18,994 nucleotides of DNA from Patescibacteria group bacterium UBA6489 (lineage in GTDB: Bacteria; Patescibacteriota; Gracilibacteria; BD1-5; UBA6164): contig DJMN01000038.1 in NCBI GenBank assembly GCA_002435385.1, positions 54,332 to 73,325 on the forward strand. The letters are read 5' to 3'. How positions within the stretch are numbered: the first letter of the stretch is position 1; each line of letters opens with the position of its first letter. The notes beneath the pieces are model-generated. The model searched no databases, was not told the DNA's origin, and saw nothing but the letters and a program-made list of their open reading frames with translations. A program made the translations under genes and the position numbers. Shown piece after piece: positions 1 to 9,483 of this stretch.

Positions 1-3000
1 CCTTCTCAGGAGAAAGAGGCTACAGATTGAAAAGTAAATTACATAAGTTTAGTTTGACAATATACAAGAGACGATGATTGTAAATATGAAGCAGGGAAGA
101 ATAAATATATTGTTAATACAACACTTAATCCAAGTTCAGATTACAACCTAACAATCAAAAAAAGTTTACTTGATGAAGATAACTATCCACTAACACAAGA
201 CTATACTACAAACTTCAAAACAGATAAAGCAATGAACGAGGATAAAAATGTTTCAATCATTGATAGCAGAGGCTTTATACTAGTACCCAAAGATATAAAA
301 CCACTATGAGTAGCCGTGCAGACAGTTAATTTAGATAAAGTTTCAGTAGAAGTCTGTGAATGAGACTTTGATGTAGAAGATCTAGATTATATAAAAAATT
401 CAAAATGTGAGACCAAAGAAGTTTCTATAAACAACTTAGGATTCACTACAAATTTCTCAGTATTAAACTTAGAAGAAATTTTCGGCAAAGAGTTTTCTAA
501 ATCACTAATTACCCTAAAAGTAGAAAAACTAAAAGAAGATAAAAGTGAATATGAGCTAAAAAATGAAGATAGAGATTATTACAGAGTGAGTAAAATCCAT
601 TACTTAAGAACAAATATTTCACTAGTTTCAAAAGTAAGCAAAGAAAGTAGCTTATGGATTTCTGACTTCAAAACTTGAGAAGTATTAACTGACCAAGTTG
701 TAAAAATACAAAGATACGAATCAAAAAGTGAATATTCTACCTTTGGAAAATATCTTTGAACAAGCAGAACATTTAAAGAAAATGTTGAATTTAAAGCAGG
801 AAAAGATTGATTATATAAACTATATTGAAATCTAAATTGATACTTGTTAATAACTCTAAAATCATGAGAACAAATTTTATTTAACGGAAGCAATTATTAC
901 TCAAATACTCTAGAAAAAACTTATTTAACAACAGACAGACCAATATATAAACCATGAGATATGGTAAAAATAAAATGAGTAGTAAGAACTGAAACAGCCA
1001 CAAATTATGAAATTTCAGAAGGTTCTCAAACTTTACATATAAATGACTCAAAATATCAGGAATTAACAAATGAAAACGTTAATTTATCAGAAAATGGAAG
1101 TTTTGAATATGAATTGAAATTGAAAAATGATGCCTCACTTTGAAATTATTCTATAGAACTAATAAACTCTAATATATCTTCTGTAGTACGTATATTTTTC
1201 TCAGTAGAAGAATACGAAAAACCAGATTTTAAAATAGAGGCAAAACCTACTAAAGATACTTATTTATACACCGGAACACCAGAAGTAGAAATAAACTCTG
1301 AGTATTACATCTGAACACCATTATCAAACTGAGCTTGATATTATGGGATTACTGCAAGTGACTATAACTTTGACGGATGAAAAACAACATGATTCACTTG
1401 GTGAGAAAACAACAACTACTGGAGATATTGGATAGACTCTAGTTCTTCATCTAACAATATTTTTTATAAAGTTGATTTCAACCTAGACTCAAAATGAAAT
1501 GTAAAAATACCAATAGACACATCAAAAACAACAAAAGATAAAATTTACAATACCTCAATCACAATAACAGATCCAAACACTCAAAAATCAGTTTCAACAA
1601 GCACATCATTCAAAGTTCTAAACTCTGATATTTTTGTATGATTAAAACAAGATAAATACTATTACAATTTTTGAGATCCAGCTAAACTAGATTTTGTAAC
1701 AGTTGATTTAGAATGAAACAAAGTCGGAAACCAAAAAGTAAAATTCAAAGTCTATAAAGTAAATTACACTTACGATAAAACAACATACACAACTGAAAAG
1801 CAGGAAAAATTATTAACAGAAAAAGACTTAGCAACAGGTAAAGATTGACTAGTATCAGAGCAATACAAACTACAAGATTACTGAGAATTTAGATTTGAAA
1901 TAGAACTAGCAAACTGAAAATACAAAACAACAAAAACATTTTATGTTTCAGGTTCTGATCTAGTCAGACCAGCAGACCAAGAACACGACTTAAACATTAT
2001 AGCAGACAAAGAAAAATACGAGATCTGAGACCCCGCAGATTTTATTATTCAATCTCCAGTAACTTGAGTAAAAGCTTTAGTAACTGTTGAAAAATTAGAT
2101 AAAGTATTATTTGAAGAAGTGATAGATATTTCATCAAATTCTCAAAAATACAGCTTACCAATAAAAAAAGAATATTTACCAAACTTTGAGTTAAAAGTAT
2201 TTATTATAAAACCATCAACCAACTCAACCGAAACTATTAATAAGCTAAAGGAATTAAGGCTTAAAATGATAGATTTAGAAGAGGAACTATATTGAGATTC
2301 AAAAGATGAAATTATCCCTTTTTATGTAACATATGACATACTATACAAAGGTTGATGTATACCTCCTTACAGAAAAGAAATAAACCTTGATAAAGATTTA
2401 TTAAAAAAATTAGCAGAGTTAAACACTCAAGAACAACAACTTATGCAAGAAATTCTTCCAAACTATTATTCTGGAGAAACTCCTGTGAAAATTAGCCTAG
2501 ATACAATAGAACTACAATCAAAAGTAGAAACAGACAAAGATGATTATTTACCATCTGACTCAAGTACTATAGAAATAACTATTCTAGATAGTAGATGAGC
2601 ACCTGTAAATTGAGAAGCAGCAATCTCCGTAGTAGATGAGTCATTATTAGCACTAAAAAATAATGATACAAACATAGTGGACTTTTTCTACTCAGATAAA
2701 CCAAATTACATAAGAACATTATTTAATATTAGTGACCTGATAAAAAGATTTGAGTTTAAACAAGAAAATTTTTCAGATGTACCAGCTACATGATGAGGAT
2801 GAATTATGTATGAAAGTGATATGGAAATGGAAGAATGAGCTAATTTAGACTCAATGAAAATAAAAGCATTATCACCTGCTATGGATAAATATGATAGCAA
2901 TAGTATTTCAAATAATGATTCAAATGCAACTAAACTAAGAACAGATTTCAAAGACTCAGCTTACTACAACTGAACCGTAAAAGTAACTAATTGAGTGGCA

Positions 3001-5223
3001 AAAATAAACATAGAAAAACTACCAGACAATCTGACAACTTGGGTAATAAAATGATTTGCAGTCACAAAAGATACAAAAGTATGAAACTTTGAATCAAAAT
3101 TCAAAGTCAAAAAAACACTAAACCTACTACCAAGCATCCCAAGATTCTTTGTATCATGAGACACACTAGAAATCTCAGCAACAGTAGTAAACAATTCTGA
3201 CAAATCAATAAAAATACAACCAAGCATAGAAATAACAAATGCAGAAGTTTTAGAAGAAGCAGAAAAACAAGAAATTCCAGAAAACTGACAGAAACTAATC
3301 ACATGGAAAGTAAAAGTAAACGGTATGAAAAATGACATAGACTGGAATAGTTATTTCTCAGATATCACTCTAAAAGTATCTGCTACAGGATTATTCTCTT
3401 GAAATCTACAAGACTCACTAAAAGTATCTAAAAAAATAATCCCATATTCAACACCAGAATACACATTTACAAATGGCTCTACATACGACATTAGTTACGA
3501 AGAAAAAATAAATCTACCAGATTATGTAGATAAAACGCAAGGACAGCTAGATATAAGCTACGGACCAACAATACTAACCTCACTACTTGATAATGTAGAA
3601 AACCTAGCATCAATGCCACTTGATAATTTCTACAACACAGTATCAGCACTAAAAAAATGAGCAGTCCTAAAATGACTATATGAAAAAGCATGAAGACTAG
3701 AAGAATTTAATGAAATAACAGTGATAGACTATAACTGATTTACTCATAAACTAAAAGACATCATAGAACTAAGAATAAAAGATTTAAAAAACTACCAAAA
3801 CAGTGACTGATGAATGAAAGTTTACAGCGACTGTATACCTAGATATGGAATGAAAACTTGTAGTAACTTTGACCTAACAGGAGACTTCCTAAATATGGTA
3901 AAACTACTAAAAGATGCTTGATACACAATTGACGAAGATATGGTAAATAAAGCCTTAAGCTACTACGAAAAAGAACTAGAACAAATAATAGCAGACTCAG
4001 AAAGTAGATGAGGAACCTATAGAAACATAGACCCATTCTATGAAATAATCTGATATGCTCCAGAATTTATAAATAAATATTTATTAAGTCCTAGATTTAG
4101 TGATGATTATGAATTTGATAATATATCTAAGCTAAAAATTATACTACTACACCAAGAAATAAATCCCAAATCTGAAGTTATAGATAAATACACAAAAGAG
4201 CTAAAAAACAAAACCATAATAGAAGCAAGATGAACTCTAGTCCCAGCAAATAAATACAGCAGAGATAATATAACATCCACAGCACTAGCAACCAGAGTAT
4301 TTATTGGTAGCGGGGAAACAGAAAAACTAATAATAGAAAATCTAGCAAGATGGCTAATAGCACAAAAAAGAGAAAACTGAGAATTCGGAAGTAACTATGA
4401 TTCCGTAGAAGTACTAAAAGCAATTACATCTTACATAACATACACAAAAGAGTTAGACGATGTAAACTTCACAGCAAAAGGATTTCTAAACAATAATGAA
4501 ATAATAAATGAAATCTTTAACGACGAAAATAAATTTGAACTAAAACAAAAAAGCTTCAGCCTAAAAGACTATTTAAAATTTGCAGTAGATAACACACTAG
4601 GATTCAAAAAAGAATGAACTTGAAAACTTTACTATGACATCTGATTAAGGTATTTTCTACCAATAGAAAAGATAGAAGCAAGAGATGAGTGAATAATAGT
4701 TCAAAGAAACTATTACAACTATGACGAATACAATGAAGCCTATGAAGAACAATGTATAAAACCATATTGGTTTGGATATTATGATGATTATTATGGAGGA
4801 TACTGTAAAAGAGTTAAAACAAAAAATATAGAATCAGTATCATGATGAAAAAAATGAGATCTACTAGTATGAGAAATAGAAATAATAGTCCCAAGCGAAA
4901 GAAACAATGTAGTTGTAAATAACTTCATCCCAGCCTGAGCAGAAATACTGAATGTAAATCTTGATACCACTTGAGCCGATATAAAAGAAATATCTTGAGA
5001 AGATGGAAATAATTACTGGAGAGGAGGATTCTCTCACATAGATATAAAAGATGACAGAGTCTTACTTTTCGCAGACCATTTATACAAAGGAAGTTATAAA
5101 TACACTTATGTTATAAAACTAAATCATAAGTGAGAATATCATAACAGACCTGCAGTAGCAGAAGAGATGAAAAAGCCAGAAATTTGGGGAAGGAGTTGAG
5201 GGGAGATGTTTGTGGTGGAGTAG
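1..5223 (+). CDS. Alpha-2-macroglobulin family protein, 5' end cut by window edge, thioester lost
   Basis: Frame 1 is open from the first base to TAG at 5221 when TGA is read as Gly (1740 codons; the start lies outside the window). Visible parts in order: an Ig-like N-terminal stretch; an MG2-type segment with TDRPIYKPGD at residues 311-320; many beta-rich MG repeats; a low-complexity, Met- and acid-rich bait-like stretch at about 925-980; the A2M-domain signature (TDFKDSAYY, then LPDNLTTW, then PRFFVSGD) at about 980-1060; an alpha-helical thioester-domain region at about 1195-1500; and a C-terminal EIWGRSGGEMF, as at family ends. Bacterial members are large secreted or periplasmic protease traps. 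The usual CxEQ thioester is absent: the matching place (about 1199-1217) reads NLASMPLDNFYNTVSAL. A signal peptide cannot be judged. Bacterial homologues are often paired with pbpC, but that side is not in the window. The family call is firm; the trapping role is inferred. Confidence 0.93.
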
Positions 5224-5257
5224 AGCAAAATAGGAAAGGTAAAATAGATTGATTAGA

Positions 5258-5293
5258 AAATAAAGTTCTTTGTATTAAGAGCTTTATTTTTTT
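5258..5293 (+). terminator. Intrinsic terminator of the macroglobulin gene
   Basis: A 13-bp stem (5258-5270 with 5277-5289, one G-T pair) closes a 6-base loop and runs into a T tract. It lies 35 bases after the stop codon. Confidence 0.8.
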
Positions 5294-5304
5294 ATATTAG
5301 AGTA

Positions 5305-5333
5305 TTGTAAAAGTAGATGATATATGATAAAAT
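5305..5333 (+). promoter_or_regulatory. Promoter of the 445-aa gene
   Basis: TTGTAA at 5305-5310 and TAAAAT at 5328-5333 are separated by exactly 17 bases. The ATG lies 28 bases after the -10 box. The same box arrangement precedes the gene at 11401, which supports the call. Confidence 0.6.
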
Positions 5334-5361
5334 TTTTTTATATTAGATTTTATTTAATTTT

Positions 5362-6699
5362 ATGGTTTCTGTAATAAAACAAAAAGAAGAATTGTCGTGA
5401 GATTCTTCAGTTGCAATTAGTTGACCTAGAGTATCTACAGAGGAATCAAGTCAAAAGGTAGCAGATGTTTTAAAAAAAACGAATTTTCCTAAATGTGTTT
5501 GATTATTTGATAAAGTACATGATGAAAAATTAAAAAATGTGTTAAAAGAAAATGATTTATTAAATATTGAGAATAATAGCTTGCCTTTTAATGAGTTTAT
5601 TAAAATACTTGAAAGTAGAATTTGTAAACCAGATGATTCTTGGTATCTAAAATTCCTAGATTTCTTAATTTCAAAATTAAAAAATTGATTGAATATAGAA
5701 GAGGTTTTAAAATATATAGATTTAACAGATAAATTGATTTACCAAGAATATGAATGAGATATTATAGAAAAGGTAACACCTAACTTCGAACTTTCTGATT
5801 ATATACTTTGATACTTTAAAAAAGAAAAATTTTCTGGTTTTAAAGTAATTAAAATTATGAAAAAATTAAGAAAAACGTTTAATGTTGTTAAATTGTTGAC
5901 AGAATTAAGTGGAAAAAAATTTAAATTATTATTATTTGAATGGAACTGAATATATAATTTAAGTAAATGAGATTATATACATGAAAATGGTAATTTTTTT
6001 GATGAATTATTATGAAGAATGGAAAAACAGCCAAATAAAGAAATGTATAGTGTATTAAATGATATGATAGATGAAATCTTTCCAAAATTGACCCAAGATT
6101 CAATAAAATATAATGAACAAGAAATAGAAGAAAATCAAAAAAGAATCTTAAATTTTCAAAAAGAATTGATAACACAAGAAGATAAAAATATATCAGTTAA
6201 ATTAGGATTGAAAGAAAATGAATTAGATATCTCTGTATATACTAGGTGTTATGGTGGAACTGGATATGAAGAAATATGAGAAGTAATTATATTATTTCTA
6301 GAAAAATATATAAAAAATAGATTTTCAAAATATTTTAAAAAAATTAGAATTATACCAAGGAAATATTGAAGGTTTCCAAATGATAATATTTTGAATAGTG
6401 AATTAATAACAAAATATAATGTCATGAATCCTGAATTTACAAGAGCATTACATACTTATGCAGTAGCATGGCATACAGAATATTGAAAAGATAATGATAA
6501 TGTTATACCTAGTATAATAACTCCAAAAATGGAAACTTCTCAAAAAAATAAATTTGGAGATTCTGTTTCTAAATTAGATTTAGATTGAGAGAGGGCTACT
6601 GATTTTACAAAAATAGCAACATTAGAAGAATTATTAAAAGAAATCTTAAGAAACATAATGCAATTAGAAAATATGTTAGATAGGGTATGAGTAGAATAA
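5362..6699 (+). CDS. Unrecognised 445-aa protein
   Basis: Open from ATG 5362 to TAA 6697-6699 with about a dozen in-frame TGA (Gly) codons. I do not recognise a family. The N-terminus is Ser/Glu-rich and probably disordered (residues 1-35). The middle is helical and rich in Lys, Leu and Ile. A charged, coiled-coil-like stretch lies at about 250-275, where the sequence reads NEQEIEENQKRILNFQKE. A more compact C-terminal part follows, with YTRCYGGTGYEE at about 293-304 and HTYAVAWHTEYG at about 364-375. No signal peptide or membrane segment is seen, so it is probably cytosolic. It sits alone between a terminator plus promoter upstream and a hairpin downstream, so it is likely monocistronic. There is no Shine-Dalgarno; the leader is AT-only, as for its neighbours. 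It may be lineage-specific; function unknown. Confidence 0.85.
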
Positions 6700-6732
6700 A
6701 AGATCTAAGTTATTTTTGAGTTCTTTTATTCT
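6693..6732 (+). terminator. Hairpin overlapping the end of the 445-aa gene
   Basis: A perfect 11-bp inverted repeat (6693-6703 with 6722-6732) overlaps the TAA stop. No T tract follows directly, so termination is uncertain. It may be a 3'-end stabiliser or a weak bidirectional terminator. Confidence 0.35.
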
Positions 6733-6845
6733 CACAAAAAAATCTCCTTCCTCACTTCCTCCTCTCCTCCCAAAAACATCCTTCTCAGAGCCTCTAAAGC
6801 AAACCCTTGCACCCTAAACTTTAGATTTACAATGATTTTTAAAAA
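6726..6845 (-). pseudogene. Possible 3' remnant of a lost minus-strand gene
   Basis: The pyrimidine-rich stretch at 6738-6810 is explained if the minus strand is read: a stop-bounded frame ends at TAA 6726-6728 and encodes a protein-like tail containing FALEALRRMFLGG and EEEVRKEIFLGE, with one TGA Gly. It lacks an ATG at its upstream end and runs into a stop near 6845, so only about 38 codons remain. It overlaps the hairpin after the 445-aa gene. Family not recognised. It could also be chance. Confidence 0.25.
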
Positions 6846-6871
6846 CTATTCCCAGTTTACTTTTTTTATTT

Positions 6872-6899
6872 TTGCATTTATCAAAAAATACCATAAAAT
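6872..6899 (+). promoter_or_regulatory. Possible promoter of the 89-aa gene
   Basis: TTGCAT at 6872-6877 and TAAAAT at 6894-6899 are 16 bases apart. A transcript would start near 6906, 28 bases before ATG 6934. This fits the inner start and argues against an in-frame ATG at 6832. Confidence 0.4.
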
Positions 6900-6933
6900 A
6901 CCAAAAGAAAGTTTATTACAAAAAACTACCACT

Positions 6934-7203
6934 ATGTCATACGATAAACAACTAAAATTTGCCTCAAAATATAATTGGTGGACAAAAGAAGAAGATAAAA
7001 AAGGCATAGACCTAAAAACTAAAATGTCTTACATTTTATCAAAATGAACACTAGCAGAACTAGTATATGTTATAAAAAACTTTGATAAAGACACAATAAT
7101 CTCAAGCTACAAACTTATAAAAAAAGATGAATACCAACTAAAACCAAGAAGAAAGTATGCAATCAAAACATTACTAAAAGAAAAAGATAATAATAAACTA
7201 TAA
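6934..7203 (+). CDS. Small basic protein of unknown function, 89 aa
   Basis: The frame opens at ATG 6934 and ends at TAA 7201-7203. One TGA (Gly) at 7045 splits it under the standard code. An in-frame ATG at 6832 would add 34 residues (a Phe/Ile-rich run, then Lys-rich). I prefer 6934 because a promoter-like pair lies between the two starts and the added residues look like translated leader. The protein is Lys-rich and helical, with FASKYNWWTKEEDKK near the N-terminus and LKPRRKYAIKTLLKEK near the C-terminus, which could be a small nucleic-acid-binding or regulatory protein. It has no Cys and no membrane segment. Family not recognised. Related-looking coding debris follows directly. Confidence 0.55.
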
Positions 7204-7210
7204 AATTTAA

Positions 7211-7315
7211 AATTGGGATGAAACTGAAAAAGTTAACTATCTTATAGATAATCCTCCAAAGAATTCAAAAGTTAAAAAATTTTTAAAGAGAGAAGCTATT
7301 AAGTTAATAAAATAA
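7211..7315 (+). pseudogene. Coding remnant after the 89-aa gene
   Basis: A frame bounded by TAA at 7208-7210 and TAA at 7313-7315 reads like protein (it includes WDETEKVNYLIDNPP and ends KFLKREAIKLIK) but has no start codon. It is in a different frame from the upstream gene. Its Lys-rich helical end resembles the end of that gene, so it could be a decayed duplicate or a frameshifted continuation. Only 34 codons remain; no function is claimed. Confidence 0.3.
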
Positions 7316-7378
7316 ATTTTGTTTTTTACAGATTTTTCATACAATCAAAGCATATTTTATTTTTTTTACATATACACT

Positions 7379-7801
7379 ATGAAACTAAAACCATCATATG
7401 TATCATTCTCTTTTGAATGAACAATTAAAAGAATGGAGTACTTTTTATGAAGTCTTTACATTACTCTTCTAATGATTATAGGAGCTGCCATATCTGCTGT
7501 TATTCCTATGCTTATGTGAAATTCAGAAGTATCTATTTGAATTTCTTCTATTTTTATGATACTTGTATACATAGCACTAATCGTACCATGATTAAGTTTA
7601 AGTGTTAGAAGATTTCATGATTTAAATAAAAGCGGATGGTGGGTATTATCTCTTTTTGTTCCTATTGTTAGTTTTTTCATGGCTTTATACTTATTATTCT
7701 GAGCAGGAGATCCAAACTCTCAATATAAAACTGATAAAAAAGAGTGAGAAGCAGAAGAGAAAAAAGAAGAAGTAAAAGAGGAGAAAAAAGCTGATTACTA
7801 A
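7379..7801 (+). CDS. DUF805 family inner-membrane protein with charged C-terminal tail
   Basis: ATG 7379 to TAA 7799-7801, 140 aa. Hallmarks of DUF805 are present: the N-terminal SFEGTIKRMEYF (residues 11-22) corresponds to the family's F-x-GR-x-x-R-x-x-YW start, and RRFHDLNKSGWW (77-88) is its diagnostic loop. Three membrane segments are visible at about 22-45, 52-72 and 86-107. The tail after residue 117 is almost wholly Lys/Glu and is probably cytoplasmic. Function in the family is not known biochemically; members are small integral membrane proteins. Three Gly codons in the conserved part are TGA. The gene stands alone, with a strong terminator 10 bases after its stop and an AT-only leader without Shine-Dalgarno. 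Confidence 0.9.
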
Positions 7802-7810
7802 AAAAATAGT

Positions 7811-7847
7811 AAAAAAGTCCTGAGTTTAAAAAACTCAGGACTTTTTT
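7811..7847. terminator. Strong bidirectional terminator between convergent genes
   Basis: A perfect 17-bp inverted repeat (7811-7827 with 7831-7847) has a GC core, GTCCTGAGTTT, flanked by A6 and T7. It can end transcription from the DUF805 gene on the plus strand and from the permease gene (stop at 7874) on the minus strand. Confidence 0.9.
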
Positions 7848-7873
7848 GTTGTATTAAATTTAATAAAATCCTC

Positions 7874-8845
7874 TTACAAAACAACATTAAAAAAATATCA
7901 AAGCAGAATTATAAAGAATCAAACTAAACCGAAAAATATAAGCAGTAATCTGATTTTCATAACCTTTTTTAGTATCAAAAATTCAGGTAAAGACAGTCAA
8001 ACAACCGCCATCATAAAGGCAAGTCAGGTTCAAATAGGAACTCATTTTACAATGAGAGCTTGAACTATAGGAATTACACTTGTAGCATTACCATACATAG
8101 GTATTCATACAAGTATAGCAATAAACACAGAAAAAGGATTATCCTTTGAAATATACTTCTCAAAAAATCAAGTTGGAATATATCAATGAATAGCTGCTCA
8201 TATTCAGACTCAAAGCAAAACATATGGTAGAACCTTTTTTGTTATACTCATTCATTCTTTTGAAGATTTTTTCCAAACAGATTTCCAATCTATTTTACTT
8301 TCTAAATTATTCTGACTATTTACTTTTATATCCCAAACAAAACTATTTACATATTTTTCTAGTTTTAGTTTTCAAAGTATAAATCATCCTAGCATTCACA
8401 AAATCACTCATGAAAGTACATATATCACTGTTATTTTTACTCAAAACATTCACAAAAATATAGCAATAGCAACTTCATTTACTAGAGGTGAAGTTATCAG
8501 AAAAGCAAAAGTAACTCAAAGAGGAATTCCTCATTTCAAGAAACCTATAAACAGGGGAATACTACTACAACTACAAAAAGGAGTGATAGAACCAAAAAAA
8601 GATGCTAAAAAGTACTCAAGTCAGAAAAGCTTTTTCCTTGCTAAATAGTTCCTTATCTTTTCAACAGGGAAGATAACATTTATAAAACTCATAACTTGAG
8701 TTATAAGCAAAAGCAAAATTATTATCTTTATAGTATCATAGATAAAAAAGTCCACAGCATCAGCTAAATGAGTTCATTTTGTTAGTCAAAATAAATCATA
8801 ACTAACCACATCAGAAAATGTTTGTATTGGAAAAAATAGATCCAT
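7874..8845 (-). CDS. Permease of the YraQ / ArsP_1 (DUF318, PF03773) family
   Basis: Reads from ATG 8845-8843 to TAA 7876-7874, 323 aa, with many TGA Gly codons. The family signature is clear: PFCSCSSIPLF with C91 and C93, followed by GFLKGGIPLG and FLITSPLVNEVA, and in the second half GIPMYGNATSVIPI, then GTGLAFMMAVVGLSLPE. About eight to ten membrane helices occur in two pseudo-symmetric halves joined by a charged loop near residues 150-195. Family members export organoarsenicals (ArsP) or have unknown substrates; the paired cysteine motif suggests thiol or metalloid chemistry. The thioredoxin-like gene 125 bp upstream points the same way and is a known partner type. Substrate unproven. Length is usual for the family. 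Confidence 0.9.
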
Positions 8846-8901
8846 GTTTTGTACTAAAGTTATTTTTAAACAGAATTTATAGTAGTATTATTTACATCTG
8901 A

Positions 8902-8947
8902 ATCCCCCTCAATTGAGGGAGAAAGCGAGGAACGAGCAAGGGGGAGT
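8902..8947. repeat. GC-rich palindromic intergenic element
   Basis: In an otherwise AT-rich gap lies CCCTCAATTGAGGG (a perfect 14-base palindrome) inside CCCCC ... GGGGG arms that can pair over about 40 bases. Its composition is unlike everything around it. It may be a REP/MITE-like dispersed repeat or an RNA hairpin between the thioredoxin-like and permease genes. No second copy is seen in this window. Confidence 0.5.
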
Positions 8948-8970
8948 TTCAATATAGAAAAGATTCTAAA

Positions 8971-9249
8971 CTAACAGTTACCACAACAATGTCAGCAACA
9001 AGACTCTTCTTCTCATCAATCTAGTAAATAAATTATTTCATCAACATCTAGTAATTTTCCACTACTTACTAGTTTTTCATCTACTACTAATCAAGGAGTT
9101 CCTAAAACTCCATAAGCCATGATGTCAGCGATATCAGTTACTTTTTCAACTTCTGCTGTTGTCTCTAGTTCCTTCAATGCTGTTTTTACATTTTGTTCTA
9201 GTTTTACACAGTTAGCACAACCTGAACCAAGAATTTTTATAGTTTTCAT
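8971..9249 (-). CDS. Thioredoxin-fold redox protein (TIGR00412-like) with Cys-rich tail
   Basis: ATG 9249-9247 to TAG 8973-8971, 92 aa. The N-terminus IKILGSGCANC places the CxxC redox pair at C11 and C14, just after the first strand, as in small redox-active disulfide proteins. The cis-Pro site (GTPG, 50-53) and the following strand LVVDEKLVSSG are present. TPG uses TGA for Gly. The C-terminus adds an unusual tail with C84, C85, H87, C88, C89 and C92, a likely metal or metalloid site. Such proteins are commonly encoded beside YraQ/ArsP_1 permeases, so it may reduce or hand over the permease's substrate; that is inference. It is the first gene of the pair on the minus strand. Confidence 0.88.
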
Positions 9250-9282
9250 AAAATATAAGTTAAATAATTAATATATTTTTTC

Positions 9283-9288
9283 ATTATA
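9283..9288 (-). promoter_or_regulatory. -10 box upstream of the thioredoxin-like gene
   Basis: A perfect TATAAT on the minus strand lies 34 bases before the ATG. The -35 region 17 bases upstream is poor (CTTTTA-like). Confidence 0.4.
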
Positions 9289-9483
9289 GGCTGTTTAGAT
9301 TTTTATAAAAGTTTTAATTTTACTTTTTTATTATCTGGTACTTTTTCTAACTAAAGAATGAGAGGATAAATTATATAAATAATGTATTTATAAAAAAAAT
9401 TAACGGAAAATTAACACAAGGAAACTTGCAATTAAAAAAAAAAGATTAAAATGTGGTTTTATTTTTTAAGAAGCTTGACCTTT

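Noticed and set aside
600..4036. Several minus-strand hydrophobic reading frames (600-893, 881-1069, 2706-2951, 2964-3338, 3491-3691, 3839-4036)
   Set aside because: They are antisense shadows of the macroglobulin gene, whose sense frame carries continuous family motifs.
5362..6699. Pseudogene interpretation of this and other TGA-interrupted genes
   Set aside because: In-frame TGA codons occur evenly in all genes, at conserved glycines, while frames end in TAA or TAG; this is recoding, not decay.
6832..6933. Upstream ATG extending the 89-aa gene by 34 residues
   Set aside because: A promoter-like pair lies inside this stretch and the translated sequence looks like leader; kept as an alternative only.
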